Below, piece by piece: positions 36,407 through 42,949 of a stretch of DNA of 42,949 nucleotides. The DNA lies in the NCBI GenBank assembly GCA_021814615.1, contig JAKAHZ010000014.1, forward strand, positions 1 through 42,949. Direction: 5' to 3'. The notes beneath the pieces are model-generated. The model searched no databases. It was given only the letters and a program-made list of their open reading frames with translations, and had not been told where the DNA came from. The translations under genes and the position numbers were made by a program. The stretch comes from Nitrospirota bacterium (GTDB taxonomy: Bacteria; Nitrospirota; UBA9217). The number at the start of each line of letters is the position of its first letter. Positions within the stretch are counted from its first letter, which is position 1.

Positions 36407-37038
36407 GCGGCCCCCCCGCCGGTCGCACCTTTTTTCAGGCGGAGCGCCTGGCGTTCGCTCAGGCTCACCAGCCCCAGGGAGATGATGAACTTCATGCCCT
36501 GTTCCACGGTCATGTCGAGATGGCAAACCTCGCTCTTCGGCAGAATCAGCAGGAAGCCTGCAGTGGGGTTGGGCGTCGTCGGAACAAACACCGTTTCATG
36601 GTCACCCGAAAATCCCAGGGACTGGCCGTCGATTTTCCCGGTGACGAACCCGATGCTATAGCACCCTTTCCGGGGATATTCAACCAGCGCAACACCGCTG
36701 AAGTTGTGCTTCACCGAGAAGGTCTCCATGACCTGCTTGACCGTGGAATAGACGCCCCGCACCAGCGGTACATGGGTCATCGCCCGGTCCCACATCCGCA
36801 CGATCCGGTTCCCGAAATAGTTCGCAGAAACCATGCCGACGATCAGGATGATCAGGATCAGGGTGATGATGCCGAGACCGGGGAACTTGTACCCGATGAC
36901 GTAACTGGGCAGGTCCCCGAGGATGCGGTCGATCCATCCGAGGATAAGCCGGAGAACGAAGATCGTTGCGCCGACGGGAACGACAACGAGCAGGCCGGTG
37001 AAAAAATACTTCTGCAGAAGATTCTTCAATTTTTTCAC
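36403..37038 (-). CDS. DUF502 family membrane protein
   Basis: A 211-residue protein of the DUF502 family. Two transmembrane helices lie at about 12-33 and 57-77, followed by a soluble region with the family motif TVKQVMETFS and GFVTGKIDG. The function is unknown in bacteria. The start is GTG at 37038, only six bases after a -10 box, so the mRNA is predicted to be leaderless. Its stop overlaps the glmU start, so it drives glmU and possibly glmS. Confidence 0.93.
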   Translation of the reverse strand: MKKLKNLLQKYFFTGLLVVVPVGATIFVLRLILGWIDRILGDLPSYVIGYKFPGLGIITLILIILIVGMVSANYFGNRIVRMWDRAMTHVPLVRGVYSTVKQVMETFSVKHNFSGVALVEYPRKGCYSIGFVTGKIDGQSLGFSGDHETVFVPTTPNPTAGFLLILPKSEVCHLDMTVEQGMKFIISLGLVSLSERQALRLKKGATGGGAA

Positions 37039-37073
37039 GACGTAATATTACTGATTTTGGCGGGACCGTGCAA
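37039..37073 (-). promoter_or_regulatory. Sigma70-like promoter, leaderless type, for DUF502-glmU
   Basis: TTGCAC (37073-37068), a 17-base spacer and TAATAT (37050-37045) on the minus strand, six bases before the GTG at 37038. No Shine-Dalgarno site is present. Confidence 0.6.
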
Positions 37074-37201
37074 GCATTATTTCTCGGAAGTCGTTGAAAA
37101 AACGCGGGAGTAGACGCTTTCCCGCAGGATCGGGCCACTCCGGCAGCTGTCCGAGGAAGGCTGACCTCTTGTCGGGAAAGTCAGACAGGTCCCGGACCGA
37201 A

Positions 37202-37678
37202 TCACCAGGTGTTGTACGCCGTATTGTCACTGCCGATCAGATCACTTGCGCTGTGCACGTCGAAAATGCCAGCATCCTCGCCTTCCAGGGATACGGTGAT
37301 CCAGTCCTTTGCCTTGGTAAAGGGATCAACCGGGATCTCGCGAAGGTAGCTCTTGGTCTTGTCCGACTGGCTCACGAGGTCGTCGAGTGCGGCGGGATAC
37401 TTCCCGTTGTCCGCGTAGTACTGATCCAGCGCTTCGCGCATCTGGAACAGGTCCTCCTTGAGAACCGACTCTTTCGCCCGGACAACGGAATTGCTCAGAT
37501 TGGGTTGCGCGATGGTTAGGAGCACCCCCATGATGGCGAGTACGATAATTAACTCAATAAAGGTGAATCCCCGCTCGCTCCGAAGATGTCCGGTTCCCGG
37601 GGACACTCGCTTGATAGAATGTATTCCTGCGCCGTTCATCTCCGGCATTGTCTTCCCGATCCCGTCACCACGTAGCAT
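37202..37678 (-). CDS. Type II secretion/type IV pilus-like pseudopilin, second copy
   Basis: A GspG-like pseudopilin of about 158 residues. The prepilin peptidase site is RSERG|FTFIELIIVLAIMGVLL, with Glu5 present, followed by an N-terminal helix and a small soluble domain. ATG 37678 overlaps the preceding pseudopilin's stop; ATG 37648 and 37639 are alternatives with shorter leaders. The C-terminus (FDVHSASDLIGSDNTAYNTW) matches that of the neighbouring pseudopilin, so the two are paralogues. It is the last gene of the pilMNO-secretin run. Confidence 0.88.
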   Translation of the reverse strand: MLRGDGIGKTMPEMNGAGIHSIKRVSPGTGHLRSERGFTFIELIIVLAIMGVLLTIAQPNLSNSVVRAKESVLKEDLFQMREALDQYYADNGKYPAALDDLVSQSDKTKSYLREIPVDPFTKAKDWITVSLEGEDAGIFDVHSASDLIGSDNTAYNTW

Positions 37679-38165
37679 ATTTTGATCCGTCCAGTGCTTC
37701 GGCTTCGCTCTTCGAATAGACATCGAAGACATTCCCCCCGCCCCACTGCGTGGAGTCAGGAGCGTCGCCATAGGACCGCAGGCCCCAGTTGTTCGTCTTA
37801 TCCGGCGATTCCAGCGGCATCATGGGATCCCGGGGAATCCGCCGGAGATACTTCCGCGTTTTTTCAAGCGACCCGCTCAGCGTGAGCGGTTCCGTCAGCT
37901 GTTCCAGGGACTCGGGATAATAATCCTGGTCCATCTTGCAGTAATCGCTCGAAAGAGCCTTTACCTTGGGATCGCAGTCGCGCCGGAAAGCGTCGATGGC
38001 CGTGCGGATCGTCCGGAGAGCGCTCCGGAGCTCCATTTCCCTGACCCGTTTCACCGTCATACGGGAGAAGGGAACGACCGCCGACGCCAGGATACCCACG
38101 ATGGCGATGACCACGAGAAGTTCGAGGAGCGTCATCCCTCCTGCTGATGCAACTGCACGCTTCAT
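37665..38165 (-). CDS. Type II secretion/type IV pilus-like pseudopilin, first copy
   Basis: A 166-residue pseudopilin with a short leader: cleavage after SAGG, then MTLLELLVVIAIVGILASA with Glu5. The soluble domain has a Cys pair (RRDCDPK, SDYCKM) absent from its paralogue and ends FDVYSKSEAEALDGSKYATW. It begins six bases after the secretin stop codon. Together with the second copy it probably forms a short pseudopilus or major/minor pair. Confidence 0.9.
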   Translation of the reverse strand: MKRAVASAGGMTLLELLVVIAIVGILASAVVPFSRMTVKRVREMELRSALRTIRTAIDAFRRDCDPKVKALSSDYCKMDQDYYPESLEQLTEPLTLSGSLEKTRKYLRRIPRDPMMPLESPDKTNNWGLRSYGDAPDSTQWGGGNVFDVYSKSEAEALDGSKYATW

Positions 38166-38171
38166 GCTCGC

Positions 38172-40556
38172 CTACTTCACAACGACCTGAGCGCCTTTCA
38201 AGGATGTCTTGATCGGCTCCCGGTTGAAATTGCTGAGTTTGACGCTCTTGACCGTCACCGGGCCCTGACCGGCAGCCTTGCCCTGGAACACGACAGTGCC
38301 GAGCGTTCCCGTCCCCATCACGCCGCCCACGTCGCCGATGCGCGTAATGTAGAGGTCCACGGTTCCCGCCTTGATGTTGCTCGAAAAAAGGAACGATGTC
38401 TGCTGGCCGTCTTTCTTGAGAAAATCCCCTTCCGCGGCGGACTTGAAGTCCATTACTTTCGGATCGTAGGACAGCGTGAGGATCGCTCCGTAGAGATCCT
38501 TCACGTTCGTCGCCGCGATATCGAAGCGTATATCCTGTCCCACCGCCGATGTGGCGTCGGCGGGTTTGAGTTCGACGGTCGCCGCCGCCTGCTCACCCGT
38601 AACGGTGGGCAGGGACACCGGGCCCTCTTCCTTCGCTTCGCCGGGTTTCAGCGGCGCGGGCTGTTCCCGCCTGGCCAGCTGGTCGAGAATGGCGGTCTTG
38701 TCGATCGGTTTCTCCGGAGCCGGCTTGGAGCTCTTGGCCGTGTTGGTCACGAACAGCGGCTTCACATCGAAAGCCTCTTCCGTTCCCGACCAGAAGGACT
38801 GGCTGTCCTTGTCGGGGACTTCCAGCCCGCGAACGATATTGGGGGTGATGGACATGAGAATGTCGGTCTTGACGGTCCCGTCATCGGACGACGAAAAGAG
38901 CTTGCCCAGGATCGGGATATCGCCCAGGAGCGGGATCTTGTTCTCCGCCCTCCGCTCCTCGTCCTTGATCAGGCCGCCGATGATCACCGTCTCGCCGTCG
39001 CGGAGGTTGATGGTCGTATCGGTGTTCCGTGTGCCGAACTTGTACTGCTTCTGACCGTTGCCGAAATCAATGGCATCGCCGAGGCTGCTGATCTCCAGGC
39101 TCATCTTGAGCGTCACCGTGTTGTTCAGGTGGATCGTCGGTTCGATGTTCAGCTTGATGCCCACGTCCTTGTATTCGAAGGTGGACGTGACGGCCACCGT
39201 GGCCGTGGACTGAACGGTCGAGGTCTGTACCGGGATCTTGTCGCCGATATGGAACTTCGCCTGCTTGTTGTTCAGCACGCGAACCCGCGGGTTTGCCAGG
39301 GTCTGGGCGTCGGAATCCTGTTTGATCAGCCGGAGGAGCACGGTGGGGAGGGACAGCATGACGTTGCTGCTGTTCATATTCTGGAGATCCTTGAGCGTGA
39401 ACACGGCGCTCGAGGTTGCCGTTCCCGCCACCGTCGTGCCCTGCGCGGTGGTTCCCACGGCCGTCGTCGACGTGCCGAGCTGGGCGCCGACCTGCAATCC
39501 GGGCTGGAAGCTCCAGCCGTACTGCAGGGACTTCGTGCGCGAGATCTCCAGGATCTCCACGTCCAGGATCACCTCCGCCTCCTTGAGGTCGTTGGCCGAG
39601 ATGACCTTTTCCACCAGTTTCATTTTTTCCGGCGTATCGCGCACGGTGATCGAGTTCAATACCTCGTTCACGTACACTTTTTTGGTATCCAGCATGGACC
39701 GGAGCAGATTAACGATGTCCTTGGATTTCGCGTTGTTCAGGTAGAAGGTCTTCATGACCAGATCCTGGTACTGGTCCATCTTTGCCTTCGTTTTCGGGAT
39801 GATGATGATCGTGTCGGCGCTGATCTTTTTCATGAACAGTTTGTTCGTCGAGAGCAGAAGGTTCAGCGCGTACTGGAACGACACGTCCTTTACGAAGATC
39901 GTGACCGGTTGCGCCTTGACCTCCTCGTCGAAGAGGATGTTGATGCCCGAGAGCTTCGAGAGCAGCTCGAAGACCTCCTTGATGTTCGTGTTCTTGAAGT
40001 TCAGCGTGATCGGTTTGTCCGAGGCAAGCGTCAGAGCGTCCTCGGGTTCCACCTCGCTCCGCTTCTTGTTGAGCTTATCCAGAGCGTCCTGGTACTTGAG
40101 GTTCTCGGGATCGAGGTCCACGGCCCTGCCCAGCTCGGTCGTCGCATCGGCGAGGCGGTTCAGCTCCATGAAGGTCAGGGCGGCACGGTAATGCTCCTCC
40201 GCCTGTTTCATGTTCAGCACCGATTTGAGGGCGCTCTGGATGGCCGCGTTCGTCGGATTCAGGTAGATGGCCTGCTGCAGCTCCACGATGGCCTGATCGA
40301 GCTTGCGCTCCTTCAGGAAGCTCTTTGCCCGCTTGTAATGTTCGTTCGCAGCCGTTTCCTCGGCGCGCAGCAGCGCGGAACGGTATTCGATGTCCTGGGG
40401 GCTGCTCTTGAGCGCGTCGCGGTATTCCTTGACCGCCAGGTCCCAGTCGCCGCGCTTCGCGTACTGTTCGCCCCGCTGGAACGCCCGGGAGCCGGCGCAA
40501 CCGGCTGCCCCGGCCAGCAGGACCACCGTGAGTAGAACGATCCCGAATCTTTTCAT
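38172..40556 (-). CDS. TPR-secretin-cohesin lipoprotein (PilQ/GspD family)
   Basis: Outer-membrane secretin of 794 residues with an unusual architecture. A lipoprotein signal (VVLLAGAAGC, Cys20) is followed by TPR-like repeats (about 24-165), an STN/N0 domain (about 185-240), an N1-type domain (about 265-330), the secretin core (about 385-575, with DVGIKLNIEPTIH and LLGDIPILGKLFSS), a Pro/Ala/Lys linker, and a cohesin-like domain (about 655-794, with ILTLSYDPKVMDFKSA). The built-in lipidation and TPRs may replace a separate pilotin. GGAGGATGGA precedes the ATG. Confidence 0.95.
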   Translation of the reverse strand: MKRFGIVLLTVVLLAGAAGCAGSRAFQRGEQYAKRGDWDLAVKEYRDALKSSPQDIEYRSALLRAEETAANEHYKRAKSFLKERKLDQAIVELQQAIYLNPTNAAIQSALKSVLNMKQAEEHYRAALTFMELNRLADATTELGRAVDLDPENLKYQDALDKLNKKRSEVEPEDALTLASDKPITLNFKNTNIKEVFELLSKLSGINILFDEEVKAQPVTIFVKDVSFQYALNLLLSTNKLFMKKISADTIIIIPKTKAKMDQYQDLVMKTFYLNNAKSKDIVNLLRSMLDTKKVYVNEVLNSITVRDTPEKMKLVEKVISANDLKEAEVILDVEILEISRTKSLQYGWSFQPGLQVGAQLGTSTTAVGTTAQGTTVAGTATSSAVFTLKDLQNMNSSNVMLSLPTVLLRLIKQDSDAQTLANPRVRVLNNKQAKFHIGDKIPVQTSTVQSTATVAVTSTFEYKDVGIKLNIEPTIHLNNTVTLKMSLEISSLGDAIDFGNGQKQYKFGTRNTDTTINLRDGETVIIGGLIKDEERRAENKIPLLGDIPILGKLFSSSDDGTVKTDILMSITPNIVRGLEVPDKDSQSFWSGTEEAFDVKPLFVTNTAKSSKPAPEKPIDKTAILDQLARREQPAPLKPGEAKEEGPVSLPTVTGEQAAATVELKPADATSAVGQDIRFDIAATNVKDLYGAILTLSYDPKVMDFKSAAEGDFLKKDGQQTSFLFSSNIKAGTVDLYITRIGDVGGVMGTGTLGTVVFQGKAAGQGPVTVKSVKLSNFNREPIKTSLKGAQVVVK

Positions 40557-40673
40557 TCCATCCTCCGCAACCGCTTCAGCCGTCTCCTGCAGGGAGCGGC
40601 CGATCGCCGGCGCCTTCCGTCACTGCCTGAATGGATTTTTACCGACCATCAACCGCAGCGCGGCTTGCTGCTG

Positions 40674-41234
40674 CTAGGCGCTCCGGATATAGGTCACCAG
40701 CTTCATCTCCAGCTTGAGCCGGCCCTTGTCCTTGAACAGCTTCAGATCCTGGATGCCCACCAGCCGGTCCGTGGTCTCCACCTCGTAGATGAACCGCTTC
40801 AGGTCCTGGTAGGGGCCGGAGACCGGCACCGTCAGCATGAGCAGGGTCTGGCTGCCGGCATCCTGCTTGGGGATGTCGGAGCTGATCGCGCCCGTGGTCA
40901 GGTTGAGCTTTCGCGCGGACTGGATCAGGTCCTTGATGATCAGCGGCACGTCCTTTTGTGTGGGCATCCCCGTTTTGAGCCCCGCAAAGGCCTGGCGCTG
41001 CTTCTGGAACAAGAGCGCCTCGGTCTGCCGTTTTCTGAGCTCCGAAAGGGCCGACCGCTGACCGTGTACGCGGGACGCGGCAGGAGACACCACCGCTGCG
41101 TACAACACGACGTTCAAGGCCGCCATGACGGCGAACATCCAGAGCGCGGCAAGAAAGAGCTTATTTTTCCTGCCCGCGCGCAGGTCCTGCAACCACGGCA
41201 GGCTGCTGATAACTGATCGCCACATTGAATGCAA
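40674..41234 (-). CDS. PilO-like inner-membrane assembly protein
   Basis: A 186-residue bitopic protein: a short cytoplasmic tail, one transmembrane helix (about 27-48), a coiled-coil stretch (about 55-85) and a ferredoxin-like periplasmic domain, as in PilO or GspM. The start is inside the upstream gene: ATG 41234 or 41225 gives an overlap of 65-74 bases with the PilN-like gene. The segment PVSGPYQDLKRFIYEVE is typical of PilO. No PilP gene follows; the secretin comes next. Confidence 0.85.
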   Translation of the reverse strand: MHSMWRSVISSLPWLQDLRAGRKNKLFLAALWMFAVMAALNVVLYAAVVSPAASRVHGQRSALSELRKRQTEALLFQKQRQAFAGLKTGMPTQKDVPLIIKDLIQSARKLNLTTGAISSDIPKQDAGSQTLLMLTVPVSGPYQDLKRFIYEVETTDRLVGIQDLKLFKDKGRLKLEMKLVTYIRSA

Positions 41235-41730
41235 GGTTTCCTTTTTCCATGGATTGGCGCTTCAAGAGCGGGTTCGTGAAGACCTGCGACTGCTGCAAAC
41301 CGATCATCAGGCTGCTGAGCGCCTCCGGGGAATTGGCGATGCCCTCCAGCGAGGCGGTATGATCCTTGATGTTGAACTCCACCTTCTCCAGAGCGATGCC
41401 TGCAGGGAAAGCCTCTTCGATCCCCGTCAGGAGACGGGTCCAGGACATGCGGCGCGCATCGAGCAAGGCCGTCATGCCGGCAAGCGTCTTCGCAAGTTCC
41501 TCCCGCTCCTGCATCACGGGCCGCAGTTTCTCCTGTGACTTCGCCAGATCGCTCACCTGTCCGGCCAGCGCCGCGCTTTCCGCGCGATACGCCCGGGCAT
41601 ACCAGAGCGACGCCGCAGCGCCGAGAAGCAGGAAGAGCGAGAGCAGCGCGAGGATCGCCTGGATCCTGACGAGAAGCCGGTAATTGACGCCGGCGAAATT
41701 GATCGTGATGGACTGGCGCTTTTCGGTCAT
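41161..41730 (-). CDS. PilN-like inner-membrane assembly protein
   Basis: A 189-residue bitopic protein with the N-terminal segment ITINFAGVNYR (PilN-type, the site that docks PilM), a transmembrane helix (about 21-44), a coiled coil (about 45-85) and a ferredoxin-like domain with the LEGIANSPEALSSLMIGLQ motif. The start overlaps the PilM-like stop by four bases (ATGA). It partners PilM on the cytoplasmic face and PilO in the periplasm. Confidence 0.87.
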   Translation of the reverse strand: MTEKRQSITINFAGVNYRLLVRIQAILALLSLFLLLGAAASLWYARAYRAESAALAGQVSDLAKSQEKLRPVMQEREELAKTLAGMTALLDARRMSWTRLLTGIEEAFPAGIALEKVEFNIKDHTASLEGIANSPEALSSLMIGLQQSQVFTNPLLKRQSMEKGNLAFNVAISYQQPAVVAGPARGQEK

Positions 41731-42653
41731 ACCGCGCCTCCGGCGCCGAAAGCGGGCGCAACCGAAGCCAGATCGTTCCCTGCCGAGGGGATCACGGCCT
41801 GGGGCTGCAGAATGCGCACGTCCATGGTCGTCCCGGACTGCATACCTTCGGCTACCGCAGCCGTCATCTCTCCGTCGCCGGCCAGATAGAGGCGGCTGAT
41901 GTCGGCCTGCTGCTGGCGGTCCAGATGCGTATAGAAATGAATGGAGTCCTCCAGTTCGCCGGTCAGGCGGCCGGCCGCATCCGCTCCCGGGCCTCCTTTG
42001 ATCTCCCGCGACCGGTAGAACCGCGGTCCGCCTCGGTCCATGACGATCGTCACATAGGCTCCGTCAGCGATCCAGACGAACGTGAAGCCGGAACCGGAGG
42101 GATCCGCCATGACCGGGCTGTAAAAGTTCAACGCCTGAAAAGAGGCCAGGCCCACGGACCAGGGTTCCAGGCCCCGGTCAACAACAAGGGACTCGTATTC
42201 TGCAAGAATATCGGATTTCATGACACAAGCCAGCACCGTTGAGCCTTTCTCCGTGCGGCCGATGACCTGATAGCGGACGGTGGTTGACGTCATGTCGAAG
42301 GCAGCCCCCTTTTCGAGGCGCCAGCGGACGAGCCGGTCGCGGTCCGCCGTTCCCGCCGGCAATTCGTCGAAATCGAAGATCTGTACCCTGGCGATGCTGT
42401 CGGGGAGCGCAAGCCCGACGCGTCGGGAAGCATTCGATGCGCGGCCCAGGACCTTCGTCAGAACGGCGGCGAGCCCGTCCCGGTCAGCGATATTCCGGGC
42501 AGCATAGCTCTCCGTTATCATGCCGGACGTCAGCGGCTCAGCAGCTGACGCAAGAAGGGTTGGTGTTCCACGAGAGGGAGAAAGGACTCCCATCCTGAGC
42601 GCCTTGGAAGACAGGGAAATCCCGATGGAAGGCCGCTGAAACATGGTGAGCAT
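41727..42653 (-). CDS. PilM-like actin-fold protein
   Basis: A cytoplasmic actin/FtsA-fold ATPase-like protein of 308 residues that links the pilus or secretion motor to PilN. Its start SIGISLSSKALRMGVL is the phosphate-1 loop region, and SVGLASFQALNFY with FVWIADGAYVTIVMDRGGPRFYRSREI follows the PilM pattern, though divergent. The ATG at 42653 is chosen because the -10 box ends seven bases before it; ATG 42662 would be upstream of transcription start and ATG 42644 is the other option. It is the first gene of the operon. Confidence 0.83.
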   Translation of the reverse strand: MLTMFQRPSIGISLSSKALRMGVLSPSRGTPTLLASAAEPLTSGMITESYAARNIADRDGLAAVLTKVLGRASNASRRVGLALPDSIARVQIFDFDELPAGTADRDRLVRWRLEKGAAFDMTSTTVRYQVIGRTEKGSTVLACVMKSDILAEYESLVVDRGLEPWSVGLASFQALNFYSPVMADPSGSGFTFVWIADGAYVTIVMDRGGPRFYRSREIKGGPGADAAGRLTGELEDSIHFYTHLDRQQQADISRLYLAGDGEMTAAVAEGMQSGTTMDVRILQPQAVIPSAGNDLASVAPAFGAGGAV

Positions 42654-42690
42654 TAGATGCATATTAGCAAAGGCCAGCAGGAGAAGTCAA
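42654..42690 (-). promoter_or_regulatory. Sigma70-like promoter, leaderless type, for pilM operon
   Basis: TTGACT (42690-42685), an 18-base spacer and TAATAT (42666-42661) on the minus strand, seven bases before the ATG at 42653. No Shine-Dalgarno site is present. Confidence 0.65.
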
Positions 42691-42773
42691 TTCTTTTCGA
42701 TACTTGCCCCCGGATTCCACAGGGTGATTGTTCGGTAAAAAATCGAAAAAGAGGCACCGTTTGCAGGCACAAG

Positions 42774-42808
42774 CATAAAAAGAAAGGCCTGGCAAATGCC
42801 AGGCCTTT
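42774..42808 (-). terminator. Rho-independent terminator of the gene at the right edge
   Basis: AAAGGCCTGGCA (42783-42794) pairs with TGCCAGGCCTTT (42797-42808). On the minus strand a T-rich run follows (CTTTTTAT). It lies 25 bases beyond the stop codon at 42834. Confidence 0.88.
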
Positions 42809-42833
42809 GAGATCATGGAAGTAACGCGTCCAG

Positions 42834-42949
42834 CTACCAGTTCCCCGTCACCGGTGTGACGCCCGTGAGGCCCACACCGAAGATACCGAAGGTATCGGTA
42901 GGTTCGCCGTCCCAGGCCCCGGACTGGTTCTTGTCCAGGTACCAGTAGC
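42834..42949 (-). CDS. 3' end of an unidentified gene (repeat-type C-terminus), partial
   Basis: The last 37 codons of a gene that enters from the right edge and stops with TAG at 42834-42836. The tail reads YWYLDKNQSGAWDGEP, then DTFGIFGVGLTGVTPVTGNW. This W-Y-L-D-x-N-x-x-G-x-W-D-G pattern resembles units of FG-GAP/VCBS-like repeat proteins that are secreted or surface-exposed. The position just upstream of the pilMNO-secretin operon makes it a candidate substrate, but the main body is not visible. Confidence 0.7.
   Translation of the reverse strand, partial: YWYLDKNQSGAWDGEPTDTFGIFGVGLTGVTPVTGNW

Overview
The window is a gene-dense, GC-rich stretch from a diderm, probably anaerobic bacterium. 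An Mla-type lipid transporter permease, a secretin, a LolA-like carrier and an outer-membrane barrel show the outer membrane. CGGC, DsrE and NifX-like small proteins, a c-type cytochrome and the GatCAB amidotransferase fit a Nitrospirota or Desulfobacterota lineage; this is inference from gene content and no marker here fixes the taxon.

Layout. 1-3127 (minus): a PP2C phosphatase, an RsbW-like kinase and a STAS protein translationally coupled to an MlaE permease. 3239-5538: CaaX-type M48 protease and a YheT-like hydrolase, each with its own promoter. 5539-6066: a non-coding, highly palindromic stretch. 6067-8644: C45 acyltransferase, YceK-like lipoprotein and an AT-richer membrane protein. 8818-15267 (plus): PadR regulator, ABC ATPase, FtsX-type permease, LolA-like periplasmic protein and outer-membrane barrel, apparently one trans-envelope export system. 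15276-16093: YHYH-like membrane protein and tRNA-Ala(GGC). 16156-20446: a probable restriction island with a single-chain restriction-modification enzyme and a four-helix-bundle/zinc-ribbon protein. 20635-22509: CGGC protein, a MITE-like element and a DUF134-NifX-DsrE operon. 22763-25973: cytochrome c, Hsp20 with an elaborate leader, a small unknown protein and an M20 peptidase. 26095-36406 (minus): SurA-like chaperone, gatB, gatA, panD, gatC, pcrA/uvrD, glmS and glmU. 36403-37073: DUF502 protein. 37202-42690: pilM-pilN-pilO-secretin-two pseudopilins. 42834-42949: the 3' end of a further gene.

Two genome-wide habits stand out. First, twelve intergenic gaps carry arrays of degenerate 7-8 bp repeats, each with its own word, and nearly all begin within a few bases of a stop codon; one array supplies the signal peptide of the LolA-like gene and another the last residues of the M48 protease. 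Second, six genes have a sigma70-like promoter whose -10 box ends only 6-8 bases before the start codon, which predicts leaderless mRNAs, while other genes in the same window have ordinary Shine-Dalgarno leaders.
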